Position numbers and translations under genes: made by a program. The notes beneath the pieces were generated by a model. That model was not told the DNA's origin. It searched no databases and saw only the letters and a list, made by a program, of their open reading frames with translations. A DNA stretch of 8,971 nt from Kiritimatiellales bacterium (GTDB taxonomy: Bacteria > Verrucomicrobiota > Kiritimatiellia > Kiritimatiellales > Pontiellaceae): contig JABDQT010000250.1 in assembly GCA_013042165.1 (NCBI GenBank), positions 1 to 8,971 of the forward strand. Direction: 5' to 3'. Shown in pieces: positions 1 to 6,425 of this stretch. Within the stretch, counting starts at the first letter, position 1, and every line of letters starts with the position of its first letter.

Positions 1-13
1 CAAGAAACCTCTT

Positions 14-37
14 TCGGCTCGTAGAGCCGACCCTACA
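14..37 (-). repeat. REP-like palindromic element, copy 1 (minus orientation)
   Basis: Read on the minus strand, this 24-base unit begins TGTAG and ends in a perfect hairpin: a 7-bp stem (arms TCGGCTC and GAGCCGA, at 14-20 and 24-30 on the plus strand) with a 3-base loop. A second copy lies inverted 12 bases away. A GTAG tetranucleotide 5' of a short stem-loop is the known signature of repetitive extragenic palindromes mobilised by RAYT-type tyrosine (Y1) transposases. No RAYT gene is in this window, so assignment to that class is inference. The stem could also act as a weak terminator or mRNA 3'-end stabiliser for the gene ending at 63. Confidence 0.6.
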
Positions 38-49
38 CTATCGCCCTGT

Positions 50-73
50 TGTAGCGTTGGCTCTATGAGCCAA
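50..73 (+). repeat. REP-like palindromic element, copy 2 (plus orientation)
   Basis: This is the second copy of the unit at 14-37, on the opposite strand. It matches that unit at 20 of 24 positions. GTAG is at 51-54 and the hairpin arms are TTGGCTC (57-63) and GAGCCAA (67-73) around a TAT loop. Two of the four differences form a C-G to T-A base-pair swap that keeps the stem intact, so the structure looks conserved rather than accidental. The hairpin runs into the coding sequence and contains the stop codon (63-65) of the minus-strand gene. Confidence 0.6.
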
Positions 74-638
74 GCCTTTTGCGCAGCTCGGTGGAACTGA
101 CATCCTCACGGAACACGGCTTCAGGGATCGGAATAAAAAGATCTTCGAAACCGGCGGGAACGCCCATGTACCCGAGCCCCTGAAACGATCCGTTGTAAAG
201 GCGTCCGGCGACGACGAAACGGGTTCCCAGCTCACGGAAGCGCTCGAGCATGCCGGGAACATCGGCGTGATAGTCGGGACTCAGCAGGCGAACCACCGTG
301 TCGTAGCCCAATGCAAACCATGCCCCCGGAAAGAGCTCGGCTTTTTCGACAAAGGTCGAGGCGCAGGTGACGACGGCGCAATAGCGGCCCTTCAGCTGCA
401 GCAGCCTTCGTTCGACTTCCACGATATCCAGCGGAGGCTTGTCCACATTGGTGATCGAGAGCTCCAGCAAACCTTCCCTGCCGGACACCTTTTCCGCAGC
501 AAGCAATAAACCTTCGTGGCCCCGATGCAATGGATTGAACGATCCGGGCAGCAGTATCGCATCGGCGGGCAGCACATCGCTTCCAACGATAATATAAGGA
601 ATCCTGCCGGCGATCAGCTCGTCCAACGTATCTTTCAC
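63..638 (-). CDS. Nucleotidylyltransferase, NadD/NMNAT-like
   Basis: The 191-residue protein belongs to the HxGH nucleotidylyltransferase superfamily. Residues 32-41 (GSFNPLHRGH) carry the nucleotide-binding motif with H38 and H41. GYDT lies at 111-114 and the C-terminal VSSTELR (180-186) matches the (I/V)SST-x-(I/L)R motif of nicotinate or nicotinamide mononucleotide adenylyltransferases. The family transfers AMP from ATP to a mononucleotide or similar phosphorylated acceptor; the real substrate here is unknown. The start is GTG (636-638), sharing a GTGA overlap with the stop of the CinA-like gene upstream, so translation is probably coupled. From memory, the KAELFPGA stretch (99-106) and the ending also resemble a plant protein in which a CinA-like domain is fused to this domain. 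Length is close to NadD (about 190-215 residues). The superfamily call is firm, the substrate is not. Confidence 0.8.
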   Translation of the reverse strand: MKDTLDELIAGRIPYIIVGSDVLPADAILLPGSFNPLHRGHEGLLLAAEKVSGREGLLELSITNVDKPPLDIVEVERRLLQLKGRYCAVVTCASTFVEKAELFPGAWFALGYDTVVRLLSPDYHADVPGMLERFRELGTRFVVAGRLYNGSFQGLGYMGVPAGFEDLFIPIPEAVFREDVSSTELRKRLGS

Positions 639-1174
639 GATTCAGCCACCCCTGTAAAACGAGCGATGGTTTCGAGAAACGCTTGGCTCAGCTCCTCCTC
701 CTGCTCTGCCCGGGTACCGGTTTTAAATTCGATTTTATGAACCTTCTGTTTATTTCGGGCCTGAATGCAAATATACGCCCGGTCTTCCCCTTTTCGGTCG
801 CGGTTGGTTTGCAGTGCGGCCGTGCAGGCAATTCCAAGAATCGGACATTCGCTATCGTCGCCAAGGGAACACATCACGGCGCGTTCGAATGCGCGGCCGG
901 CCATCGTAACGGCGGCATCCTCGGAGCAAAACTGACCGAGGGCTTCCCCGAGATAGTCCGTCATCGCCCGGTTACAGTATGGAATCTGGACTTCGCAGAC
1001 GAAGCGCGATGCCCCCGGATGCGATAACAGCGCATGGATCGAGCCCGATCCGCCGCCCGACAGGACAATGCATGCTTTATAGCCGCTGGACTGAATGGCC
1101 TCGATCAGGTTTTCCTGCTCCCTGTTCATGACATGAGAATGCCGGAATCCTTCCGCGATGGAAAGTTCCGGCAT
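635..1174 (-). CDS. Divergent CinA C-terminal-domain (PncC-like) protein
   Basis: The 179-residue protein can be aligned by eye with the CinA C-terminal/PncC fold. The SGGGSGS stretch and HPGAS (39-56) sit where canonical enzymes have ESCTGG and the following PGAS/AGSS turn. PYCN (66-69) replaces YSN, and GIACTAAL (114-121) replaces GIAGPDGG. PncC deamidates nicotinamide mononucleotide, but the catalytic Ser of ESCTGG and the Lys of YSNEAK do not appear preserved here (Gly and Met at those places), so deamidase activity is doubtful. The gene follows the cyclophilin gene by 25 bases and overlaps the adenylyltransferase-like gene, which suggests a shared role in nucleotide or cofactor metabolism. 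The start is uncertain: ATG at 1174 has no clear ribosome-binding site and its codon lies at the edge of a stem-loop. ATG at 1129 (residue 16) is a reasonable alternative. Confidence 0.65.
   Translation of the reverse strand: MPELSIAEGFRHSHVMNREQENLIEAIQSSGYKACIVLSGGGSGSIHALLSHPGASRFVCEVQIPYCNRAMTDYLGEALGQFCSEDAAVTMAGRAFERAVMCSLGDDSECPILGIACTAALQTNRDRKGEDRAYICIQARNKQKVHKIEFKTGTRAEQEEELSQAFLETIARFTGVAES
1141..1172 (-). other. Stem-loop at the 5' end of the CinA-like gene
   Basis: GCCGGAA (1141-1147) pairs with TTCCGGC (1166-1172), and inside it TTCC (1151-1154) pairs with GGAA (1160-1163) around a 5-base loop. In the minus-strand transcript the outer arm includes the G of the ATG at 1174-1172. 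No T-tract follows, so a classical terminator is unlikely. It may hinder initiation at that ATG or favour the ATG at 1129. It may also simply be a chance repeat in coding DNA. Confidence 0.35.
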
Positions 1175-1199
1175 CGGCGATTTTCGGTTTGCAGAAGAG

Positions 1200-1880
1200 C
1201 TAGTCTTCGACGACGACCACTTCGCTGATCACAATCGCCTCCTGCGGCACGTTCTGGTGAGGACCGGCGTTGGAGGTGGGGACATCCTTGATTTCGTTGA
1301 CCACATCCATGCCTTCAACAACTTGACCGAACACGCAGTAGCCCCAGCCATCCTGACCGGGGTGGTCGAGAAAGGTGTTGTCGTTGAGATTGATAAAGAA
1401 CTGAGCACTCGCGCTGTGCGGAGCGGCCGTACGCGCCATGGCGATGCTGCCCACAACATTCTTCAGCCCGTTCGCGGCCTCGTTCTTGACTGTCCGGGGC
1501 GCGGGCTTCTGATTCATGTTCGCATCAAAACCGCCGCCCTGCACCATGAAGCCATTGATGACGCGATGGAAGATGGTTCCGCTATAGTGGCCGGATGCGA
1601 CATAACTCAGGAAGTTTTCGACGGTTTCGGGCGCCTTTTCCTTATCGAGTTCGATTTTAATGTCCCCTTTGGTTGTTTTCATCAAGATCATTACGGTTGT
1701 CCTTTCCTCTGCTTTTGGTTCCTCGGTTTGTGTCGGAGATGATGCCGGCTTTTCAGCTTCCACTGCGGTCGGCCTGGCCATTCCCGGCATGCCGGGTTCA
1801 CTCGACTTTTCCACCACCGATGCCTGCGTTCCGGTTTGGCAGCCCAGCAACAGCACCGTCAGCATAATAAAACGTCTCAT
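1200..1880 (-). CDS. Cyclophilin-type peptidyl-prolyl cis-trans isomerase, predicted lipoprotein
   Basis: The 226-residue protein has three parts. Residues 1-14 form a lipoprotein signal with a textbook lipobox, LLGC, predicting cleavage and lipidation at C14 and membrane anchoring. A Pro/Glu/Ser-rich linker spans about 15-63, and a cyclophilin domain very similar to Escherichia coli PpiB spans about 64-226. Active-site residues are present: FHRV (104-107, catalytic R106), F111, Q114, MAR (148-150), QFF (160-162) and W179. It should catalyse prolyl isomerisation and assist protein folding, probably in the periplasm. A longer reading begins at 1994, but the start at 1880 is preferred because AGGAGA (1892-1887) precedes it by 6 bases and the signal peptide begins there. 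An ATG at 1884-1886 is too close to that site. It is probably the first gene of the minus-strand unit. Methionine 64 has its own ribosome-binding site and could start a cytosolic form. Confidence 0.92.
   Translation of the reverse strand: MRRFIMLTVLLLGCQTGTQASVVEKSSEPGMPGMARPTAVEAEKPASSPTQTEEPKAEERTTVMILMKTTKGDIKIELDKEKAPETVENFLSYVASGHYSGTIFHRVINGFMVQGGGFDANMNQKPAPRTVKNEAANGLKNVVGSIAMARTAAPHSASAQFFINLNDNTFLDHPGQDGWGYCVFGQVVEGMDVVNEIKDVPTSNAGPHQNVPQEAIVISEVVVVED
1689..1710 (-). promoter_or_regulatory. Internal ribosome-binding site and ATG inside the cyclophilin gene
   Basis: On the minus strand AGAGGA (1710-1705) and AAGGA (1704-1700) precede an in-frame ATG (1691-1689), with 8 bases between AAGGA and the ATG. 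Starting here would give 163 residues, essentially the length of E. coli PpiB (164), without signal or linker. The purine-rich stretch encodes part of the Glu-rich linker, so chance is possible. Confidence 0.4.
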
Positions 1881-1886
1881 AGTCAT

Positions 1887-1892
1887 TCTCCT
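1887..1892 (-). promoter_or_regulatory. Ribosome-binding site of the cyclophilin lipoprotein
   Basis: AGGAGA on the minus strand lies 6 bases before the ATG at 1880-1878. It abuts the ATG at 1886-1884 with no spacing, so it decides the start in favour of 1880. Confidence 0.75.
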
Positions 1893-1899
1893 GTGATCA

Positions 1900-1966
1900 T
1901 TTCGAAAAGTGGAACGTATTGATCCGGCCAAGGCTTGTCGATCACTTTGAGGCTCATTTTCGAAAA
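1900..1966. repeat. Two copies of TTTCGAAAA in the divergent intergenic region
   Basis: TTTCGAAAA occurs at 1900-1908 and 1958-1966. The second copy lies in the perfect 12-base palindrome ATTTTCGAAAAT (1956-1967). The copies are 58 bases apart and flank the candidate minus-strand promoter, so they could be an operator pair for a dimeric regulator. No regulator gene is nearby, and chance is not excluded. Confidence 0.3.
1913..1941 (-). promoter_or_regulatory. Candidate promoter for the cyclophilin unit
   Basis: On the minus strand TCGACA (1941-1936; 5 of 6 to TTGACA) is followed after exactly 17 bases by TACGTT (1918-1913; the key T, A and final T are present). It lies 32 bases before the chosen start codon. 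The -10 element is weak. Confidence 0.3.
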
Positions 1967-2041
1967 TCACATCCGTGAATGGCAGCATCCTCATTGCACC
2001 GGAATACTCCAGCCAACCGCGCTATCCGGATGACTAAAAAC

Positions 2042-2070
2042 TTGGCCTCGGGGTATGCAAGCCGTATGGT
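2042..2070 (+). promoter_or_regulatory. Candidate promoter for mgtE and the downstream operon
   Basis: TTGGCC (2042-2047; 4 of 6 to TTGACA) and TATGGT (2065-2070; 4 of 6 to TATAAT) are separated by 17 bases and lie 27 bases before the mgtE ATG. No magnesium riboswitch (M-box) or other leader structure is recognisable in the 217 bases upstream of mgtE. A better promoter further upstream is not seen. Confidence 0.3.
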
Positions 2071-2097
2071 TCTGCGGAATCGTAAACGAGCGGACTT

Positions 2098-3483
2098 ATG
2101 TCGGACACCAACCGTATCAAGGAGCGGATCAACTTCTGCGTCAAAGGCGAGCTTTGGGAACAGATCCCCAAGTTTTACGAAGAGCTGCATCCGGCCGACA
2201 TTGCCGAAGTCATCAACCGCGCCCCCGCCAGCGCACACAACAAGCTTTTCGATCTGGTTGACGAGGAAATCAAGCCGGATGTCCTGGCTGAGCTCGACGA
2301 CCAAACCGAGGCCGATATTCTTGAAGAGCTGACCGACGAGGAGATCTCGGACATCGTCGAAGAAATGGCTCCGGACGATGCCGCCGACGTGCTGGGTGAA
2401 CTGGAGGATGAACGCAGTGCTGACATTCTCAACCTGATGGAGGACGAGGAGTCGGAGGAAGTCCGTGAACTGCTGCAATATGGCGAAGATACCGCCGGCG
2501 GCATCATGACCACCGACTTTGTGTCCGCACCCGCCACCATGACCGCCCAGGAAGCACTTGAGCATATTGGCAGCATGGAGCTGGATGAACCCTTCTATAA
2601 TGCCTATGTCGTCGACACAGAAGGTCGGCTGACCGGCTATGTCCAGTTATGGGAGCTCCTCAAGCAAGACAACCGAAACCGATTGATTGACGAACTGGCC
2701 GACAAGGAAACCATCTTCGTTCATACCGACACCGACCAGGAGGAGGTTGCGCGACTCACTTCCAAATACGATCTGAGCTCATTGCCGGTGCTGGATTGGC
2801 AGAATAAACTGGTGGGACGGATCACGGTTGACGATATCATGGACGTCATCGAAGAAGAGGCCTCGGAAGACATTTTCAAGCTGGCCGGATCCAGCGACTC
2901 CGAGCTCGAAGACACCTCGCCGCTGCAGGCCTGCAAGGCGCGTCTGCCGTGGCTGCTCATCACCCTCGGCACCGGTTTCATCAGCAGCCTTATTCTGAAA
3001 AGCTTTATGACCCATCTCGGGGTCGCGGAAATTGTGGCGTTGAGTTTCTTTGTTCCGATCATCATGGCCATGGGCGGCAATACCGGGATCCAATCTTCTA
3101 CCTTGATCATCCGTGGTATCGCACTCGGGGCCAGCCACAGCCGGCGCATCTTCAAGATCATTACACACGAAATTATCGCCGGAGCGACGATGGGAATCAT
3201 CTGCGGCACCACCATCGGCCTCTGGGCCCGATACGTGATCGCCCATGACGGATCCGCAACGATTGCCCCGACCTATCTGGCCCTGACGGTAGGGATCGCC
3301 CTGTTCAGCGCCATGGCCTTCGCGGCCGTGTTCGGGGCGTTGGTGCCCGTACTGCTCAATCGCGCCCGGATCGATCCCGCCGTGGCGTCCGGCCCTTTTG
3401 TCTCTGCATCCAACGATATTTTTGCCCTGCTGATCTACTATGGAGTCACCCTCCTCATGATCGGCATGACCCACCTGACCTGA
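2098..3483 (+). CDS. mgtE: Magnesium transporter MgtE
   Basis: The 461-residue protein has the full MgtE architecture. An acidic helical N-domain (about 1-130) contains repeated D/E-rich motifs that bind regulatory Mg2+ in this family. A CBS pair (about 135-255) opens with DTAGGIMTTD. A membrane domain (about 280-461) has around five hydrophobic segments. The pore signature MGGNTGIQ is at 325-332, and DPAVASGP (426-433) plus D440 near the final helix match the conserved ion-selectivity region. MgtE is a homodimeric inner-membrane Mg2+ channel gated by cytosolic Mg2+ through the N and CBS domains. Length is typical (about 450). The start follows only a weak purine stretch (GAGCGGA). recO begins 3 bases after its stop, so this is probably the first gene of the plus-strand operon. 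Confidence 0.96.
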   Translation: MSDTNRIKERINFCVKGELWEQIPKFYEELHPADIAEVINRAPASAHNKLFDLVDEEIKPDVLAELDDQTEADILEELTDEEISDIVEEMAPDDAADVLGELEDERSADILNLMEDEESEEVRELLQYGEDTAGGIMTTDFVSAPATMTAQEALEHIGSMELDEPFYNAYVVDTEGRLTGYVQLWELLKQDNRNRLIDELADKETIFVHTDTDQEEVARLTSKYDLSSLPVLDWQNKLVGRITVDDIMDVIEEEASEDIFKLAGSSDSELEDTSPLQACKARLPWLLITLGTGFISSLILKSFMTHLGVAEIVALSFFVPIIMAMGGNTGIQSSTLIIRGIALGASHSRRIFKIITHEIIAGATMGIICGTTIGLWARYVIAHDGSATIAPTYLALTVGIALFSAMAFAAVFGALVPVLLNRARIDPAVASGPFVSASNDIFALLIYYGVTLLMIGMTHLT

Positions 3484-3486
3484 CCC

Positions 3487-4230
3487 ATGATCGTACAAGC
3501 CACAGCCATTCCCCTTGCGATATATCCCTGGTCCAGCACATCGCGCATCGTGCACTGGCTGACCCACCATCAGGGAAAAGTGTCGACCCTGCTGAAAGGT
3601 GCGCTCCGCCCGAAAAGCCCCTTTCTAGGCGAGTATGAATTGTTCAGCACCAGCGAGCTGCTCTACTTTGCAAAGCCCGCCAAGACCCTCTACACGGGAA
3701 AGGAATGTGCGCTCCTTCACCGGCGCGAAACCTTCCGTACCAACTGGCGCGCCATGCAGACCGCATCCTACATCACCAGCCTGTTTAACCGCACCACCCC
3801 CGAAGAGGCGCACCAGCCCGAGCTGTTCGTGCTCTGCGAAGAACTGCTGGATCTTGCCGAGGAATATGGACAGCACCCGCAATACCTGCTGTGGGCCGAG
3901 TTCCGGTTTTGCGAATATCACGGCCATGCTCCGAGTCTGGGGCATTGTGTCCTGTGCGCATCAGATAAGGAGTTGCGCTTCTGTGCCGGTCAGGGCGGAG
4001 TGGTGTGCATGCAATGCGCCCGGGCCCGAAAACTCCCTATCCTTGAATGTCCGCCCGATGTGCTCGCCATCCTGCGCGCCTGGCAAAAGGCCCGCCAGCC
4101 CGGCCCCGTCGTCAACACCCGCCTGACCGCGCGACAGCTCACCGCACTCAACGCCATCGCCGGAACCTTCATGATGTACCACTTCCACCTCCACCCCGAA
4201 TACCGCAACGCGGCCCTCGCAGCAGCATGA
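3487..4230 (+). CDS. recO: DNA repair protein RecO
   Basis: The 247-residue protein fits RecO. The N-terminal part (about 1-80) has the look of the OB-fold that binds single-stranded DNA, with a KGALRPKSP stretch resembling the KGARRxKS region common near residue 40. A helical middle follows, and a zinc-finger-like pair of CxxC motifs lies at C154/C157 and C174/C177. The end (AGTFMMYHFHLH) matches the usual C-terminal YHL region. RecO works with RecR to load RecA onto SSB-coated DNA in gap repair. Length is usual (about 240). It has no clear ribosome-binding site and starts 3 bases after the mgtE stop, suggesting coupling. Its last codons overlap the next gene by ATGA. Confidence 0.93.
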   Translation: MIVQATAIPLAIYPWSSTSRIVHWLTHHQGKVSTLLKGALRPKSPFLGEYELFSTSELLYFAKPAKTLYTGKECALLHRRETFRTNWRAMQTASYITSLFNRTTPEEAHQPELFVLCEELLDLAEEYGQHPQYLLWAEFRFCEYHGHAPSLGHCVLCASDKELRFCAGQGGVVCMQCARARKLPILECPPDVLAILRAWQKARQPGPVVNTRLTARQLTALNAIAGTFMMYHFHLHPEYRNAALAAA

Positions 4231-5447
4231 AGCAAAAAAAGAAAATCGCTTTCATTCATCGCTACGGACTCGAAGGCTGGATCTGCTGCGGCGGCCATGC
4301 CGTTCCGGGGATTATTGATACGCTGTCGAAGGATGCCGAAATCCATTTCTATGGACCCAAAACCACGGAAGAGAGGAATTCCTCCCTGCGGGCCAATCTC
4401 GTGGTGCACGAGCTGCCCTACACCTGGAACCGCGCCAACCCCAACGACAAAATCACCAAAACCATCCCCTGGTATTTTTGGCTTCCGATCATCGCACTGC
4501 GCTGCCGTCTCAACGGAACCCGCCTGATCTGGAACGATGAAACCGTTCCCTTTACTGCACCTATCCTCCGGGTATTCTTCGGTCGCAACATCGTCATCAC
4601 CGTGATGGACTTCTTTGCCCGCATCTACACGGACAAACACCCCCGGCTGCATGCATTGCGCGACCTGGTTGAACGTATCGACTTTGCATCCTGGAAAAAA
4701 CTGCCCCTGATCTTTACAAAGGTGCTCTACACACAGGAATTCCTGGCCGAACATGGCGTACCCAAAGAGGTCATGCACCTCTACCGTAATCCCGTCGACC
4801 ACACCAAATTCCACCCGGTCGACGAAGTGACTCGGCAAGAGACCCGGAACAAGCTGGGATTCGCCGACACCGATATCGTGCTGAGCCATCACGGCATCCT
4901 GCACCCCAACAAGGGCAACGACTGGATTCTTCATCGGCTGGCCGAACTGAAAGAGGATCTGCCCAACCTTCGATACCTTTTGATAGGTGACGGCCCGGAA
5001 ATGGGAAACCTCCAGCAGCTGGCCTCCAGACTCGGGATTATCGACCGCGTCGTCTTCACCGGCTGGCTGCCCTCGGAACGGGATTTAAACAACGCCCTCG
5101 CCTCGTCCGACATCGGCCTGGTTATGCGCATTGGCCAGGAAACCGACCACTTCCACATGACCGATACGCTCGCCCATGAAATGGCCTGCGGAAAGCCCAT
5201 CCTCGCCGTCAATCTAAAGGGCATTGCCGAAGTCATTCATGACGACGAGAATGGGGCGCTGTTTTCAGGGAGCGCCCCACTGGAGTTCTGCTCCAAAATC
5301 AAGCCGCTCTACCAATCCGGCGAACTACGCATATCGCTGGGAAAAGCAGCTTTGGACTTGAGTAAGGATATATGCTCCATTGCTCTGTGCTCCGACCAGA
5401 TTTCTGGTTTGCTGGCGACGAAGATCAACCCGGGCAACCAGCCATGA
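4227..5447 (+). CDS. Glycosyltransferase, family 4 type (GT-B fold)
   Basis: The 406-residue protein has a GT-B layout. The N-terminal half (1-200) is acceptor-side, starting KIAFIHRYG with a conserved Gly/Cys-rich GWICCGGHA. The C-terminal half is a GT1/GT4 donor domain. Recognisable donor features are GILHPNKGND (223-232), LLIGDGPEMG (251-260), VVFTGWLP (275-282), the HEMACGKPI segment (317-325) and GIAEVI (332-337). Such enzymes move a sugar from a nucleotide-sugar onto a growing polysaccharide or lipid-linked glycan on the cytoplasmic face of the membrane; donor and acceptor are not predictable. A longer reading upstream to 4047 only overlaps recO, and the start at 4227 is set by the ATGA overlap and by where homology begins. 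GC content drops over its last 150 bases and the tail after about residue 375 looks atypical, possibly a junction. Confidence 0.9.
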   Translation: MKQKKKIAFIHRYGLEGWICCGGHAVPGIIDTLSKDAEIHFYGPKTTEERNSSLRANLVVHELPYTWNRANPNDKITKTIPWYFWLPIIALRCRLNGTRLIWNDETVPFTAPILRVFFGRNIVITVMDFFARIYTDKHPRLHALRDLVERIDFASWKKLPLIFTKVLYTQEFLAEHGVPKEVMHLYRNPVDHTKFHPVDEVTRQETRNKLGFADTDIVLSHHGILHPNKGNDWILHRLAELKEDLPNLRYLLIGDGPEMGNLQQLASRLGIIDRVVFTGWLPSERDLNNALASSDIGLVMRIGQETDHFHMTDTLAHEMACGKPILAVNLKGIAEVIHDDENGALFSGSAPLEFCSKIKPLYQSGELRISLGKAALDLSKDICSIALCSDQISGLLATKINPGNQP

Positions 5448-6415
5448 ATACGCACAAGGAAACCATGCCGCCAACCCCGGCCCCCGTATTGATCTCCGTG
5501 TATGACCGCTGGCAACACCTCGAGGCATGCATTGAAGCTCTCAAAAAGAATCCGGAGGCCAAGGAAACCACACTCTACATGGTGTCGGATGGTTGGCAGC
5601 ACGAGGGGCACAGGGAATCCATCGAAAAAGTGCGCGCGTATATCCTCTCCATCAGCGGCTTCAAGGAAGTGCGCACAAGGTTCCGCGAAAGCAACTGGGG
5701 CATGCGCGCGTCAGCCATGGACGCTTTTGAGTGGGTCTTTTCGGAGCATGACCGACTCATTCGCATGGAAGATGACATCATCTGTTCGCCCGTCTATCTG
5801 CAATTCATGAATGAGGCTCTGGATACATATGATGCAGATCATAGAATATTCTGTATCTGCGCCCATACGCATCCGAAATTCCAGCCGCCGCGCAACTACC
5901 CTCATGAGGTTTACCTGTGGCAAACATTCTCCCCTTGGGGATTTGCGATGTGGAAAAGCCGGTGGATGGAGTTTATTTCGAATACCGAGTCAGAGCTAGA
6001 ACACCTGAAAGACCGCTCCGTATGGAGGAAATTCCAGAAAGTCCGGCCGCGCATGGCGACTCAGAAAATGTATCTCCAGGGTAAAATACATAATGACGGT
6101 CGCTTGAACCTACACATTTTCCTGAATGCCCAGTATTCCGTTTTTCCGACGCGCAACTTAACGGTAAACGCGGGCATGGATGGCTCCGGCACGAACTGCG
6201 GCCTTGGATGGACCTACCCCCAGCAAATACTCACGGACATCCCGATTCGCATTGCTCCTGATATTCAACCATCGAAGAAAATAAACAGGAATTTATACCG
6301 TATCCATTTTTCAGTCGTTAACCATTTCATTGGAAATGCCCTGCATACTATTGGGCTTTTCGATCCTCTATATAGATGCTATCAAAAGATCCTTTGCTTA
6401 AAGAAGCCAAGGTAA
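5444..6415 (+). CDS. GT-A-fold glycosyltransferase (GT2-like, EDD motif)
   Basis: The 323-residue protein has a GT-A arrangement. VLISVYDRW with a following helix is at 15-35, YMVSDGW at 45-51, and MEDDII (108-113) provides an EDD metal/nucleotide-sugar site like the EDD of GnT-I-type enzymes in place of the more usual DxD. SPWGFAMW (163-170) and the NAGMDGSGTNCG stretch (242-253) are likely acceptor or catalytic loops shared by a bacterial glycosyltransferase subgroup. The likely role is adding a sugar during surface-glycan assembly. The start at 5444 is fixed by the ATGA overlap with the previous gene; an upstream extension to 5372 has no coding support. The 3' half is AT-rich (samples of 37-40% GC) compared with mgtE/recO. 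Specific linkage is unknown. Confidence 0.8.
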   Translation: MNTHKETMPPTPAPVLISVYDRWQHLEACIEALKKNPEAKETTLYMVSDGWQHEGHRESIEKVRAYILSISGFKEVRTRFRESNWGMRASAMDAFEWVFSEHDRLIRMEDDIICSPVYLQFMNEALDTYDADHRIFCICAHTHPKFQPPRNYPHEVYLWQTFSPWGFAMWKSRWMEFISNTESELEHLKDRSVWRKFQKVRPRMATQKMYLQGKIHNDGRLNLHIFLNAQYSVFPTRNLTVNAGMDGSGTNCGLGWTYPQQILTDIPIRIAPDIQPSKKINRNLYRIHFSVVNHFIGNALHTIGLFDPLYRCYQKILCLKKPR

Positions 6416-6418
6416 GGA
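6414..6418 (+). promoter_or_regulatory. Ribosome-binding site of the first DegT-type gene
   Basis: AAGGA lies 7 bases before the ATG at 6426 and overlaps the TAA stop of the preceding glycosyltransferase. It is the clearest ribosome-binding site among the plus-strand genes, which otherwise rely mainly on overlap. Confidence 0.65.
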
Positions 6419-6425
6419 AACCAGC

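Noticed and set aside
1881..1994. 38-residue N-terminal extension of the cyclophilin
   Set aside because: The ribosome-binding site and lipoprotein signal both point to the start at 1880, and the extension would bury the signal peptide.
1881..2097. Possible Mg2+ riboswitch before mgtE
   Set aside because: No M-box-like set of helices could be recognised; only weak promoter elements and a short palindrome are present.
3457..3493. Short repeated ATGATCG and TGACCCA words at the mgtE/recO junction
   Set aside because: These are seven-base repeats in coding DNA around the stop and start codons, too short to distinguish from chance.
1954..3570. Several minus-strand open frames (up to 263 codons) across mgtE
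   Set aside because: They mirror the mgtE codons. mgtE is unambiguous by its MGGNTGIQ and DPAVASGP motifs.
4047..4226. 60-residue N-terminal extension of the GT4 gene within recO
   Set aside because: The extension is low-complexity (Arg/Pro-rich) out-of-frame recO sequence. The ATGA overlap start fits homology.
3990..4934. 314-codon open frame on the minus strand
   Set aside because: It is antisense to recO and the GT4 gene. Long antisense frames are expected in GC-rich coding DNA and no domain is recognisable.
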